Source of the DNA: an uncultured Caulobacter sp.
GTDB taxonomy: Bacteria > Pseudomonadota > Alphaproteobacteria > Caulobacterales > Caulobacteraceae
Assembly (NCBI RefSeq): GCF_937900395.1
Contig: NZ_CALCDX010000247.1
Coordinates: 1-32,412, forward strand
Length of the DNA stretch: 32,412 bases
Direction: 5' to 3'
Shown here: one piece after another, positions 22,689 through 30,887 of the stretch
Numbering within the stretch: position 1 is the first letter of the stretch
How the letters are laid out: each line of letters starts with the position of its first letter
The notes under the pieces: generated by a model
Told to the model about the DNA's origin: nothing
Seen by the model: the letters and a program-made list of their open reading frames with translations, nothing else
Databases searched by the model: none
Made by a program: the position numbers and the translations under genes

Positions 22689-24782
22689 GCCGGCTTCGTT
22701 CAGCGACGAGGCCGGCTTCCAGTCGAACAGCTCCTGCAGCGTCCGCACCGCCTGGCCGCGCGGCGAGGTGAGCTCGGGATCGCGCGCCAGGATCAGCCGG
22801 GCGTCGTCGGCCGCCACGGCGATCAGGTCGCGGTGCGCCACGGGGTCGGCCAGGCGATAGGCCGGGAAGCCGCTCTGGTTGAGGCCCAGCGGGTCGCCGC
22901 CGCCGCGCAGCTCCAGGTCCTTCTCGGCGATCTCGAAGCCGTCGTCGCTGCGGCGCAGGATGTCGAGGCGCTTCTGGGCCACTTCCGACAGCGGCGGATC
23001 GTAGAGCAGCACGCAGGAGCTCTCCCGCGTCCCCCGGCCGACACGGCCGCGCAGCTGGTGGAGTTGGGCGAGGCCAAAGCGGTCGGCGTGCTCAATGACC
23101 ATGATGCTGGCGTTGGGCACATTGACCCCGACCTCGACCACGGTGGTCGCGACCAGCACGCTGACCTCGCCGTTGACGAAGCGCTGCATGACCGCGTCCT
23201 TCTCGGCGGGCGGCATCTGGCCGTGCACCAGGCCGACGCCCGGCAGGTGACGGGCCAGGTCGGCGGCGCGATCCTCGGCGGCGCGTAGGTCGACCTTCTC
23301 CGACTCCGAGACCAGCGGACAGATCCAGAAGGCCTGGGCGCCGCTGGCGATCGCCGCCCGCAGGCGCTCGACGATCTCGGGCACGCGCGGCGTCGGCGCG
23401 GCGCGGGTGGCGACGGGCGTGCGGCCGGGGGGCTTCTCGTCGATCCGCGAGACGTCGAGGTCGCCGAAGACGGTCAGCTCCAAGGTGCGCGGGATCGGCG
23501 TCGCCGACATGGCGAGCAGGTGGACGCCCCAGTCGACGCCGGGCGGGCCCTTGTCCTGCAGGCGCCTGCGCTCGTTGACGCCGAAGCGGTGCTGCTCGTC
23601 GATGATGGTCAGGGCCAGGGCCTTGAAGACGACGTCGTCCTGGAAGAGGGCGTGGGTGCCGACCGCGATGTGGTGGGTTCCATCCGCGAGACCGGCGAGC
23701 TTGGCCGCGCGGGCCGCGCCCTTGTCGCGACCGGTCAACAGGATCACCGACAGGCCCAGCGCCTCCAGCGGACCGGCGATGGTCTCGAAGTGCTGGCGGG
23801 CCAGGATTTCCGTCGGGGCCATCAGCGCCGACTGCAGGCCGGCGCTGGCCGCGTCGGCCATGGCCAGCATGGCGACCACCGTCTTGCCCGAGCCGACGTC
23901 GCCCTGCAGCAGCCGGCTCATCCGCTCGCCGGAGGCCAGGTCGCCGCGGATCTCGGACAGGGCCCGGATCTGGGCGCCGGTCAGCCTGAAGGGCAGGGCC
24001 TTCTCGGCCGCCTCGGACAATGGCCCGGCCGGGATGCGCGGGCCGGGATGCGCGCGGCGCGCGGCCTTGCGCTGGGCCAAGGCCAGCTGGTGAGCCAGCA
24101 GTTCGTCATAGGCTAGGCGTCGACGCGGGCGGGCCAACGGGGACAGATCGGCTTCGCTGGCGGGCGCGTGCAGCGCCGCCAACGCGTCGCGCCAGGCCGG
24201 CAGGCGCTCGCGCTCCCGCCAGGCCGCGTCTTGCCATTCGGCGAGGTCAGGAGCCCGTTCCAAGGCCTCCAGCGCGAACTTGCGGAAGGTGCGGGAGGGC
24301 AGGCCGGAGGTGGCCGGATAGACGGTCTCGACCTCGGGTATGTCGCCGGCGCGTTCCTCGGCGACGATGTAGTCGGGGTGGGCGATCTGGAGTTCCGAGG
24401 CGAAGCCTTCCGGGCGCTCGACCTTGCCGCTCACCGCGCGCCGCGCGCCCTTGGGGTGCTGCCGCTCAAGATGCGGACCGTGGCCCTTGAACCAGATGAG
24501 CGTGAGGAAGCCTGTGCCATCCCAGGCGCGAACCTTCCAGGGCTGGCCCAGGCGATGCGGCGGCTGGTGGGCGTCGATGGTGACGACGAAGGTCTGGACC
24601 TGCCCCTCGACCGCCTGGTCCACCGTGGTGACGCCGCGGCGAATCAGGCCGGTGGGCGCGGTGAACAGCACGTCGCGCACGATCGGCCCGGCCAGCTTCT
24701 CGACCAGCGGCGCGACGCGCGGGCCCACGCCCTTGAGCGTGGACACCGAGGTGAACAGGGGAAAGAGAATCTCCGGGCGCAT
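22686..24782 (-). CDS. recG: ATP-dependent DNA helicase RecG
   Basis: This is a 698-residue helicase that reverses stalled replication forks and branch-migrates Holliday junctions. The N-terminal wedge/OB-fold region (about 60-150) precedes the superfamily 2 motor: Walker A GDVGSGKT at 294-301, DEQH box IIDEQHRFG at 393-401, and later motifs TTVVEVGVNVPNA and QLRGRVGRG. The C-terminal segment ELRGGGDPLGLNQSG is typical of RecG. Length and order match the family. ATG at 24782 begins MRPEILFPLF. The stop lies in palindromic element 2. Confidence 0.96.
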   Translation of the reverse strand: MRPEILFPLFTSVSTLKGVGPRVAPLVEKLAGPIVRDVLFTAPTGLIRRGVTTVDQAVEGQVQTFVVTIDAHQPPHRLGQPWKVRAWDGTGFLTLIWFKGHGPHLERQHPKGARRAVSGKVERPEGFASELQIAHPDYIVAEERAGDIPEVETVYPATSGLPSRTFRKFALEALERAPDLAEWQDAAWRERERLPAWRDALAALHAPASEADLSPLARPRRRLAYDELLAHQLALAQRKAARRAHPGPRIPAGPLSEAAEKALPFRLTGAQIRALSEIRGDLASGERMSRLLQGDVGSGKTVVAMLAMADAASAGLQSALMAPTEILARQHFETIAGPLEALGLSVILLTGRDKGAARAAKLAGLADGTHHIAVGTHALFQDDVVFKALALTIIDEQHRFGVNERRRLQDKGPPGVDWGVHLLAMSATPIPRTLELTVFGDLDVSRIDEKPPGRTPVATRAAPTPRVPEIVERLRAAIASGAQAFWICPLVSESEKVDLRAAEDRAADLARHLPGVGLVHGQMPPAEKDAVMQRFVNGEVSVLVATTVVEVGVNVPNASIMVIEHADRFGLAQLHQLRGRVGRGTRESSCVLLYDPPLSEVAQKRLDILRRSDDGFEIAEKDLELRGGGDPLGLNQSGFPAYRLADPVAHRDLIAVAADDARLILARDPELTSPRGQAVRTLQELFDWKPASSLNEAG

Positions 24783-24827
24783 CTGCCGCGACCTTAGCCG
24801 CGTCCGCGCCCGTCCGCAGCCTTCGCC

Positions 24828-25193
24828 TCAGGGGGCCTTGTTCATCACCGGCTGCAGGGCGATGACGATGTCGGAATATTCGTCCGCGCGCGACGCGCCC
24901 GAGACGTTGAGGCGGGTGTAGAGCCAGGTGGCGCCATGACGGGCGTAGGCTTCGGACCAGCGGTTCTTGGCGTCGACGAGGTTGTTCGCCTCACCCGCGA
25001 AGACCACGGTTCCCTTGGAGTCCAGATAGACGTAGTTGCCGGCGATCGTCGTCGCCGGGTCGCCGTTTTCGGCGAGCTTGTAGCGGTAGACGGCGCCCGA
25101 GGCGCCCTTGAGTTCGATGTAAGGCTTCACGCTGTCCTCGCCCTGGAAACACTCGGCGTAGACGCACAGGTCGTGAAGGGTCCCGTGGGCCAA
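24828..25193 (-). CDS. Small hypothetical protein
   Basis: A 121-residue protein I do not recognise. It is hydrophilic, with no signal peptide or membrane segment, and contains a beta-rich stretch (KPYIELKGASGAVYRYKLAE, 23-42) and an Arg/Tyr-rich middle. The only start in frame near the N terminus is a TTG at 25193 with no strong ribosome binding site. The gene lies 18 bases after the tcyN stop on the same strand and 45 bases before recG, so it could be carried on the cystine-transporter transcript. Coding status rests on an open frame with plausible codon use, so confidence is moderate. Confidence 0.6.
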   Translation of the reverse strand: MAHGTLHDLCVYAECFQGEDSVKPYIELKGASGAVYRYKLAENGDPATTIAGNYVYLDSKGTVVFAGEANNLVDAKNRWSEAYARHGATWLYTRLNVSGASRADEYSDIVIALQPVMNKAP

Positions 25194-25211
25194 ATTAAGG
25201 CTACCCAGGAA

Positions 25212-25949
25212 CTACTGCAGCACGCCCGATCTTGCCAGGAAACGCCTCGTCCGCTCCTCGCGCGGCGAGGCGAGAAGCGAGCGTGAAGGTCCTTGCTCCA
25301 CGATGACGCCGCCGTCCATGAAAATCGTGCGGTCCGCGACATCGCGCGCGAAATCCATCTGGTGCGTGACGATGACCATCGTCCGCCGTTCGGCCGCCAG
25401 ATCGCGGATCACCGCCAGCACTTCGCCGACCAACTCAGGGTCCAGGGCCGAGGTCGGCTCGTCGAACAGGATGACCTCGGGATCCATGGCCAGGGCGCGG
25501 GCGATGGCGCAGCGCTGCTGCTGACCGCCCGACAGCGCGGCCGGGTAGGCGTTCACGCGGTCGCCGAGCCCAACCTTCTCCAGCAGCGCCAAGCCCTTGG
25601 CGCGGGCCTCGGCCGGCGGTGACTTGCGGACCACCACGGGACCCTCGATCACGTTCTCCACCGCCGTCCGGTGCGGGAAGAGGTTGAAGCCCTGGAAGAC
25701 GAAACCGACGCGGCCATTCAGGGTCTTGGCCAGCGGCGCCTTGCCGCCAGCGGTCACACCCGCGATCGTCAGGTCGCCGCCGTTCAGCGGCTCGAGGCCG
25801 GCCAGACAGCGGAGCAGGGTGCTCTTGCCCGAGCCGCTGGGACCGATGATCGCCACGACCTCGCCCGGCGAAACGGTCAGGTCGACGCCCGCCAGCACGG
25901 GCGTGTCGCCGAAGCTCTTCCGGAGGTCCTTGGCGTCGATCGCGCTCAT
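25212..25949 (-). CDS. tcyN: Polar amino acid (cystine) ABC transporter ATP-binding protein
   Basis: A 245-residue ATPase of the polar amino acid (PAAT) group. The Walker A motif is GPSGSGKST (36-44), the signature LSGGQQQR (139-146), Walker B VILFDEPTS (159-167), and the switch His is in VTHQMDF. A short N terminus with no extra domain is usual for this group. ATG at 25949 overlaps the permease stop as ATGA, so the two are coupled. The substrate is inferred from the adjacent binding protein. Confidence 0.9.
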   Translation of the reverse strand: MSAIDAKDLRKSFGDTPVLAGVDLTVSPGEVVAIIGPSGSGKSTLLRCLAGLEPLNGGDLTIAGVTAGGKAPLAKTLNGRVGFVFQGFNLFPHRTAVENVIEGPVVVRKSPPAEARAKGLALLEKVGLGDRVNAYPAALSGGQQQRCAIARALAMDPEVILFDEPTSALDPELVGEVLAVIRDLAAERRTMVIVTHQMDFARDVADRTIFMDGGVIVEQGPSRSLLASPREERTRRFLARSGVLQ

Positions 25950-26605
25950 CGGCGGCCCTCCGCAGCGCGGCGCTCGAGGCGGTGTTGGCCTGCGGCCAAG
26001 ACCGTCGAGACGATCCAGTAGATGGCCGCCGCGGCCAGATACATCGTGAAGATCTCGTAGGTCCGCGCGGTGATCAGCTGGGTCTGGCGGAACAGCTCCG
26101 GCACCTGGATCGTCGCGGCCAGCGAGGTGTCCTTGACCAGGCTGATGAAGCTGTTGGACAGCGGCGCGACCGCGGTGCGGGCGGCCTGGGGCAGGATCAC
26201 CCGGCGCAGGGTCTGGCCCCGGCTCATGCCCAGGACCGTCGCGGCCTCCCACTGGCCCTTGTCGACGGCCGCGATCGCGCTGCGCAGGATCTCGCAGGCA
26301 TAGGCCGCGACGTTCAGCGAGAAGCCGATGCCGGCGGCGGCCAGGGCCGGCATTTCGATCCCGAACTGCGGCAGGCCGTAATAGATCAGGAACAGCTGCA
26401 CCAGCAGCGGCGTGCCCCGGAAGGCCGAGACATAGACGCTGGCCGGCCAGCGCAGCAGCGGCGAGCGCGACAGGCGCATCAACGCCAGGCCAAAGCCCAG
26501 CACGACGCCCACGCCCATGCCGATCACGCTCAGCACGACCGTGTAGCCGGCGCCCTTGAGCAGCAGCGGCGCCGACTGGCGCAGGAGATCGAGACCGGTC
26601 TCCAT
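25946..26605 (-). CDS. tcyL: Cystine/amino acid ABC transporter permease
   Basis: A 219-residue membrane protein of the HisM/GlnP type. Segments near 12-34, 67-83 and about 185-208 are hydrophobic, and the EAA loop (EAATVLGMSRGQTLRRVILPQA region) contacts the ATPase. ATG at 26605 begins METGLDLLRQSAPLLLKG, two bases after the binding-protein stop; an upstream in-frame start would overlap that gene and is not needed. Co-transcribed with tcyJ and tcyN. Confidence 0.9.
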   Translation of the reverse strand: METGLDLLRQSAPLLLKGAGYTVVLSVIGMGVGVVLGFGLALMRLSRSPLLRWPASVYVSAFRGTPLLVQLFLIYYGLPQFGIEMPALAAAGIGFSLNVAAYACEILRSAIAAVDKGQWEAATVLGMSRGQTLRRVILPQAARTAVAPLSNSFISLVKDTSLAATIQVPELFRQTQLITARTYEIFTMYLAAAAIYWIVSTVLAAGQHRLERRAAEGRR

Positions 26606-26607
26606 GC

Positions 26608-27393
26608 CTATTGGGTGACGTCCATGCCGAACCACTGTTGCGACAGGGCCGAGAGCTTGCCGCTGGACCGAAGCGCGTTGATCGCCTGGTCGATGATGAC
26701 CTTCAGCGCGGCGTCCTTCTTCATGGCGACGCCCGCGCCCTGCGCCGCGAAGGGCGGTCCGGAGGCGACGAACTCGGGCGAGGTCTTGATGAAGTCGGCG
26801 GCGACCAGGCGGTCGTTCAGCACGGCGTCGATGCGGCCGGCCTTCAGGTCCTGGTACTTGGTCGGGTCGTCGTCATAGGTGCGCACGTCGGCGGTCGGCA
26901 CGTTGGCGCGCAGCCATTGTTCGTAGTTGGTGCCCAGGCCCACGCCGACCTTCTTGCCGGCCAGCTCGTCCGGCTTGGTGGGGCCGGGCCTGTCCTTCAG
27001 CGTGATGATCTGGATGCCCGAGATCGTGTAGGGCTCGGAGAAGTCGTACTTGACCTTGCGGTCCGGCGTGATGGTGATCTGGTTGATCACGACATCCACG
27101 CGGCCGGACTCCAGGGCGCCCAGCAGGCCGGCGAACGGCGCGGGGCGGAATTCCGGCTTCAGGCCCAGCTGCGCGGCCAGCGCCTTGGCGAAGTCCACCT
27201 CGAAGCCGGTCAGTTGTCCGTCCGCCCCCTGGAAGTTGAACGGCGGATAGGTGCCTTCCAGGCCCACACGCAGGGTTCCTGACGCCTTGATCCGATCCCA
27301 GCTGCTGGCGCCAGCCTCCGGCTTCTTGGCGCAGGCGGCGAGCAGGGCGAGGCCGAGACCGGAAACGACGGCGCGGCGGGCGGGGAATCGCAT
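26608..27393 (-). CDS. tcyJ: Cystine-binding periplasmic protein of an ABC importer (TcyJ/FliY-like)
   Basis: A 261-residue solute-binding protein. Residues 1-21 form a lipoprotein signal (ALLAAC, Cys21 acylation site). The mature part has LRVGLEGTYPPFNF, VDVVINQITITPDR, KYDFSEPYTISGIQ, KVGVGLGTNYEQWL and DDDPTKYQDL, which closely follow the cystine-binding FliY/TcyJ family. The substrate is thus probably L-cystine, though related diaminopimelate or other polar amino acids cannot be excluded. ATG 27393 has AAGGG about 10 bases upstream. It heads a three-gene importer operon; with cysK, sseA and metC elsewhere in the window it points to active sulfur amino acid metabolism. Confidence 0.88.
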   Translation of the reverse strand: MRFPARRAVVSGLGLALLAACAKKPEAGASSWDRIKASGTLRVGLEGTYPPFNFQGADGQLTGFEVDFAKALAAQLGLKPEFRPAPFAGLLGALESGRVDVVINQITITPDRKVKYDFSEPYTISGIQIITLKDRPGPTKPDELAGKKVGVGLGTNYEQWLRANVPTADVRTYDDDPTKYQDLKAGRIDAVLNDRLVAADFIKTSPEFVASGPPFAAQGAGVAMKKDAALKVIIDQAINALRSSGKLSALSQQWFGMDVTQ

Positions 27394-27435
27394 CGAACAG
27401 ACCCTTGGGCGAAATACTCTGGTGCAGTTCTATAC

Positions 27436-27475
27436 GGGCGCGCGCGGTTCGCCAGTCCGAACGCGCGCCGCGCCC
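27436..27475. terminator. GC-rich hairpin between the FabH-like gene and tcyJ
   Basis: gggcgcgcgcggttcg (27436-27451) pairs imperfectly with cgaacgcgcgccgcgccc (27458-27475). It lacks a T run, so it is a strong RNA fold but only a possible terminator of the FabH-like gene. Confidence 0.45.
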
Positions 27476-27481
27476 CTCGCG

Positions 27482-27496
27482 AGACGTCGGACGTCT
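27482..27496. repeat. Perfect palindrome at the stop of the FabH-like gene
   Basis: AGACGTC-G-GACGTCT is a perfect 15-base palindrome that overlaps the stop codon of the FabH-like gene (27495-27497). With the larger hairpin beside it, it may form a compound 3' structure protecting or ending the mRNA. Confidence 0.5.
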
Positions 27497-28610
27497 AACG
27501 CTTGCGCAAAAACACCGTGCCGGCGGAGTAACCGGCGCCGAAGCTGCAGATCAGCCCCGTTTCGCCCGGCTTGAAATCGTCATTGGCCGTGTGGAAGGCG
27601 ATGATCGAGCCGGCCGAGCTGGTGTTGGCGTATTCGTCGAGGATGATGACGTTCTCGCCCGGCGCGGGATCGCGGCCCAGCACCTTGCGGCCGATCATCT
27701 CGTTCATGTTGATATTGGCCTGGTGCAGCCAGAGGCGCTTCAGCGTCGACGGATCCAGGCCCAGGTCCTTGGCGTGTTCGATGATCATTTCGCTGACCAT
27801 CGGCACCACCTCGCGGAACACCTTGCGGCCTTCCTGCACGAACAGCTTGTCCTTGGCGCCGATGCCTTCCGGCGCGGCGTTGTTCAGGAAGCCGAAGTTG
27901 TTGCGGATGTTGTTCGAGAACTGGGTCTTCAGGCGCGTGCCCAGAATCTCCCAGCCGTCCTTGGCCTGGTCGGCGTCCTCGACGATCACGGCGGTCGCCA
28001 CGTCGCCGAAGATGAAGTGGCTGTCGCGATCCTTGAAGTTCAGGTGGCCCGAGCAGATCTCGGGATTGACCATAAGCACCGCCTTGGCGCTGCCCGTGGT
28101 GACGAAGTCGGCGGCGGTCTTGATGCCGAAGGTCGCCGACGAACAGGCGACGTTCATGTCGAAGGCGAAGCCCTCGATGCCCAGGGCCTGCTGGATCTCG
28201 ATCGCCATGGCCGGGTAGGGGCGCTGCATGTTCGAGGCGGCGCAGATCACCGCGCCGATCTCGCTGACCGGCTTGCCCCAACGCGCGATCGCTTGCTTGG
28301 CGGCCTCGACCGCCATCTCGGCTAGGATCGAGATCTGGTCGTTCGGACGCTCGGGGATGATCGGGCGCATGATCTCGGGATCGATGATCCCGGCCTTGTT
28401 CATCACGAAGCGCGACTTGATGCCCGAAGCCTTCTCGATGAATTCGGGCGAGGAGGGGGCGAGAGCGACCACTTCACCCGCCGCGATGGCGTCGGCGTTG
28501 GCCGCGTTGAAGCGCTCGACATAGGTGTTGAAGGCTTCGACCAGCTCGGCGTTGGAGATGCTGTGGGGCGGGGTGAACAGCCCCGTGGCGGCGATGACGG
28601 CTTGCGGCAA
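27495..28610 (-). CDS. Beta-ketoacyl-ACP synthase III family protein (FabH-like, long form)
   Basis: A 371-residue thiolase-fold condensing enzyme. The full KAS III triad is visible: Cys156 in NVACSSATFG, His296 in LHQANIN and Asn329 in EYANTSSAGS. It is longer than E. coli FabH (317) because of an insertion around residues 30-95, so it belongs to the secondary KAS III group whose members can use longer acyl-CoA primers. Its start is uncertain: TTG at 28610 gives MPQAVIAATGLFTPP, a natural beginning, and the promoter candidate at 28690-28714 lies upstream of it but inside any longer reading from ATG 28739. It is divergent from the beta-barrel gene. Confidence 0.88.
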   Translation of the reverse strand: MPQAVIAATGLFTPPHSISNAELVEAFNTYVERFNAANADAIAAGEVVALAPSSPEFIEKASGIKSRFVMNKAGIIDPEIMRPIIPERPNDQISILAEMAVEAAKQAIARWGKPVSEIGAVICAASNMQRPYPAMAIEIQQALGIEGFAFDMNVACSSATFGIKTAADFVTTGSAKAVLMVNPEICSGHLNFKDRDSHFIFGDVATAVIVEDADQAKDGWEILGTRLKTQFSNNIRNNFGFLNNAAPEGIGAKDKLFVQEGRKVFREVVPMVSEMIIEHAKDLGLDPSTLKRLWLHQANINMNEMIGRKVLGRDPAPGENVIILDEYANTSSAGSIIAFHTANDDFKPGETGLICSFGAGYSAGTVFLRKR

Positions 28611-28689
28611 GACGACGGTCCCGATGATACGCGCGGGCCTCGTCCTGTCTTCGGGCGGGCTCGCGTTCTGACGCTTGTTTGACGCCGTA

Positions 28690-28714
28690 GATAGCACGGA
28701 AGCCGGCCGCGTCA
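28690..28714 (-). promoter_or_regulatory. Sigma-73-like promoter candidate for the FabH-like gene
   Basis: On the minus strand TGACGC (28714-28709) and GCTATC (28695-28690) are 13 bases apart, close to the Caulobacter housekeeping pattern. A transcript would begin near 28683, about 70 bases before TTG 28610. Confidence 0.4.
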
Positions 28715-28847
28715 TCCAGCGCCTTTTCCAACCGGACACGCAATCGCCCCAAACGGGACCGTGAACCGCCGCATGCTCGCCGCGTTATCCGCTTAGCCCT
28801 AGGCTGGCTGAGGGAGCAAAGAGTACGCGTAGCATAGGAGTATAAAA

Positions 28848-29378
28848 ATGAAGACTCTCATCGCCACTACCCTGGTCGCTGGTTCGGTTCTCGCGGCCCC
28901 CATGTTTGCTCAAGCTCAGAATTCGACGGACGTATATGGTTCTGTCAACTATGGCCAAACTCGGACGCGTGGGGCCGACACCGGCGCTATTCAAGGACGG
29001 ATCGGCGCCAAGTTTACGCCTAATTTTGGCGTTGAGGGCGAAATCGCAGGCGGCGTTGATGGCGACACCGTCTACGCGCCTGGCGCCGCCAAGGTGAAGA
29101 TGGAACACCAGGCGGCCGCGTACGCGGTCGGCTACTTGCCTGTGACCCCCAATCTCGACCTCCTGGCCCGTGTCGGTTACGGCACGACCAAGTTCGACAC
29201 CAAGAATCCGGCCGCCACGGACTTCGACGGCAGCCGCGAGAGTTGGAACTACGGCGTCGGCGCCGAATACAAGATGGATGGCAAGAACGGCATCCGCGCC
29301 GACTGGACCAAGTCGGAATACACCAAGAGCGATCTGAGCTCGAACACGGTGTCGGTCGGCTACGTCCGCCACTTCTAA
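28848..29378 (+). CDS. Small outer-membrane beta-barrel protein
   Basis: A 176-residue exported protein. Residues 1-24 are a classic signal peptide ending AQA before QNST. The rest alternates polar and hydrophobic residues with many Gly, Tyr and Trp, as in an eight-stranded OmpA/OmpW-like barrel (DVYGSVNYGQTRT, AYAVGYLPV, LLARVGYGTT, YGVGAEYKM, TVSVGYVRHF). It ends in Phe, the usual BAM-recognition residue. A TAGGAG site lies 8 bases upstream of ATG, and a terminator follows. The pore or binding function is unknown. Confidence 0.88.
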   Translation: MKTLIATTLVAGSVLAAPMFAQAQNSTDVYGSVNYGQTRTRGADTGAIQGRIGAKFTPNFGVEGEIAGGVDGDTVYAPGAAKVKMEHQAAAYAVGYLPVTPNLDLLARVGYGTTKFDTKNPAATDFDGSRESWNYGVGAEYKMDGKNGIRADWTKSEYTKSDLSSNTVSVGYVRHF

Positions 29379-29419
29379 CCGCTGATCCAAGAGCGCCTCA
29401 TTTCGAGGTCGCAAGAGAG

Positions 29420-29455
29420 CGGCGCGTCCTGCGGGGCGCGCCGTTTTCTTTGTTT
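29420..29455 (+). terminator. Rho-independent terminator after the beta-barrel gene
   Basis: cggcgcg (29420-29426) pairs with cgcgccg (29437-29443) and is followed by ttttctttgttt. A smaller cctc/gagg stem precedes it. It would end the beta-barrel transcript. Confidence 0.85.
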
Positions 29456-29470
29456 CGAGGGTCTCTGTGC

Positions 29471-29499
29471 TTGACGACCGGGAGCGACGCCCTTCAATC
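29471..29499 (+). promoter_or_regulatory. Weak promoter candidate for the 29536 gene
   Basis: TTGACG at 29471-29476 is followed, after a 14-17 base spacer depending on alignment, by a poor -10 (cttcaatc region). It sits after the terminator and before the GGGGAGG ribosome binding site, so its location is right although the match is weak. Confidence 0.3.
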
Positions 29500-29535
29500 T
29501 GAACAGCAATAAGATAAAGGGGAGGCGCGTCGGTC

Positions 29536-29919
29536 TTGGACAAGGCGCTGTTGATTCAGTTGGGCGGATCCGTCGTCGCCGTCGCCCTGCTGGTGGCCGT
29601 GGCGGCCTGGCTAGGCGCGGCGCGGCCCACGCCGCCGCTCGACGTCGAGGCGGCCCGGTCTCTGCTGGCCGTCGAATTCCCCGATCACAAGCCGACCGCC
29701 CTGTGGATCGCCGCCGACGGGGCGGGCCTCATCGCGCGCGAAAACGACCAAGCCCTGGTGATCTGGCGGCGTGGCGACGGCTATGTCGCGCGCGAGGCGC
29801 CGTGGCGGGATGTTTCCGATCTCCGTCCAAGCCATGGACGTCTTGCCATGCGGATGGGCGATGGCCGTCCCGTCTTCGCGGTCGCCGACGACCGCTGGCC
29901 GCCCGAGGAGCTCGCCTGA
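29536..29919 (+). CDS. Small single-pass membrane protein, unknown function
   Basis: A 127-residue protein with an N-terminal membrane segment (about 8-28) and a soluble domain of about 95 residues that contains ALWIAADGAGLIARENDQAL and paired Trp residues. I do not recognise a family. The start is a TTG at 29536 with GGGGAGG about 11 bases upstream. Its TGA stop overlaps the ATG of the sterol-desaturase-family gene by one base (TGATG), so the two are coupled and the membrane protein may assist that enzyme. Confidence 0.75.
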   Translation: MDKALLIQLGGSVVAVALLVAVAAWLGAARPTPPLDVEAARSLLAVEFPDHKPTALWIAADGAGLIARENDQALVIWRRGDGYVAREAPWRDVSDLRPSHGRLAMRMGDGRPVFAVADDRWPPEELA

Positions 29920-30887
29920 TGCTGACGCCCAGTTTTGACCCCGTTCAGCTGGCGATCCCGTTTTTCGTCCTAGCGATCGTGCTGGAAATCCTGCTTGGCC
30001 GCTTCGGCAAGGCCAAGGCGAACTACGAGACGCGCGACACGGCCGTGTCCCTGAGCATGGGCCTGGGCAGCACAGTGGCGGGGATCCTGTTCGGCGGGGT
30101 GGTCTTCGCCGCGACGGTCTGGGTCTGGAACCACCGGATCTTCACCATCCCCATGACGGCGGTCTGGGCCTGGGTCGCGGTCTTTCTGCTGGAGGACCTG
30201 ACCTACTACTGGTTCCACCGCATCGCCCATGAGCGCCGGTTCTGGTGGGCCAGCCACGTCAATCACCACACCTCGACCCACTACAACCTGTCGACCGCTC
30301 TGCGGCAGACCTGGACCGGCGGCGTCGCGGGAACCTGGCTGCTCTGGCTGCCGCTGTCGTTCGTCGGCTTTCCGCCGGCGATGGTGGCGATCCAGAAGGG
30401 CGTCAGCCTCGTCTACCAGTTCTGGATCCATACCGAGGCGATCAAGCGCATGCCGCGCTGGTTCGAGGCGGTGTTCAACACGCCGTCGCATCACCGGGTG
30501 CACCACGCCCGCAACGCTCGCTATCTGGACGCCAACTACGCCGGCATCCTGATCATCTGGGACCGACTGTTCGGCACCTTCATCCCGGAGACCGACGAAG
30601 AGCCCTGCCGCTATGGCACAGTGAAGAACCTCGGCAACTTCAACCTGCTGCACAACGTCTTCCACGAGTGGGTGGGGATCGGTCGCGACGTCGCCGGGTC
30701 CAAGTCTCCGCGCGAGGTTCTCGGCTACGTCTTCGGGCCGCCCGGCTGGAGCCCCGACGGCTCGCGTGAGACCTCGCACACGCTGAAGGCCAAGTGGCGG
30801 GCGCGGGAAGAGGCGGCTAATCGCGCAGCAGAGGCAGCGAAAGCCCCGTCGCCTGGCGCGTCGCCAGCATCTCGCGGCGGAACCTGA
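29919..30887 (+). CDS. Sterol desaturase/fatty acid hydroxylase family protein
   Basis: A 322-residue integral membrane di-iron enzyme. The three histidine boxes are His100-RIA-His104, His113-VN-His116-His117 and His192-RV-His195-His196, the pattern of C5-sterol desaturase and fatty acid hydroxylases. Hydrophobic segments lie near 10-27, 49-70, 80-92 and 137-152. Caulobacters make few sterols, so a hopanoid, sphingolipid or carotenoid substrate is more plausible. The last ~22 residues (NRAAEAAKAPSPGASPASRG) look like a low-complexity extension and fall in a 71-base overlap with the NrtR-like gene. It is coupled to the preceding 127-residue protein. Confidence 0.9.
   Translation: MLTPSFDPVQLAIPFFVLAIVLEILLGRFGKAKANYETRDTAVSLSMGLGSTVAGILFGGVVFAATVWVWNHRIFTIPMTAVWAWVAVFLLEDLTYYWFHRIAHERRFWWASHVNHHTSTHYNLSTALRQTWTGGVAGTWLLWLPLSFVGFPPAMVAIQKGVSLVYQFWIHTEAIKRMPRWFEAVFNTPSHHRVHHARNARYLDANYAGILIIWDRLFGTFIPETDEEPCRYGTVKNLGNFNLLHNVFHEWVGIGRDVAGSKSPREVLGYVFGPPGWSPDGSRETSHTLKAKWRAREEAANRAAEAAKAPSPGASPASRGGT

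Noticed and set aside
24030..24065. Short near-duplicate gccgggatgcgcg inside recG
   Set aside because: It encodes normal RecG sequence and is too short to be a meaningful repeat.
28611..28739. ATG 28739 as the start of the FabH-like gene
   Set aside because: The extra 43 residues are not family-like, and a promoter candidate lies within them.
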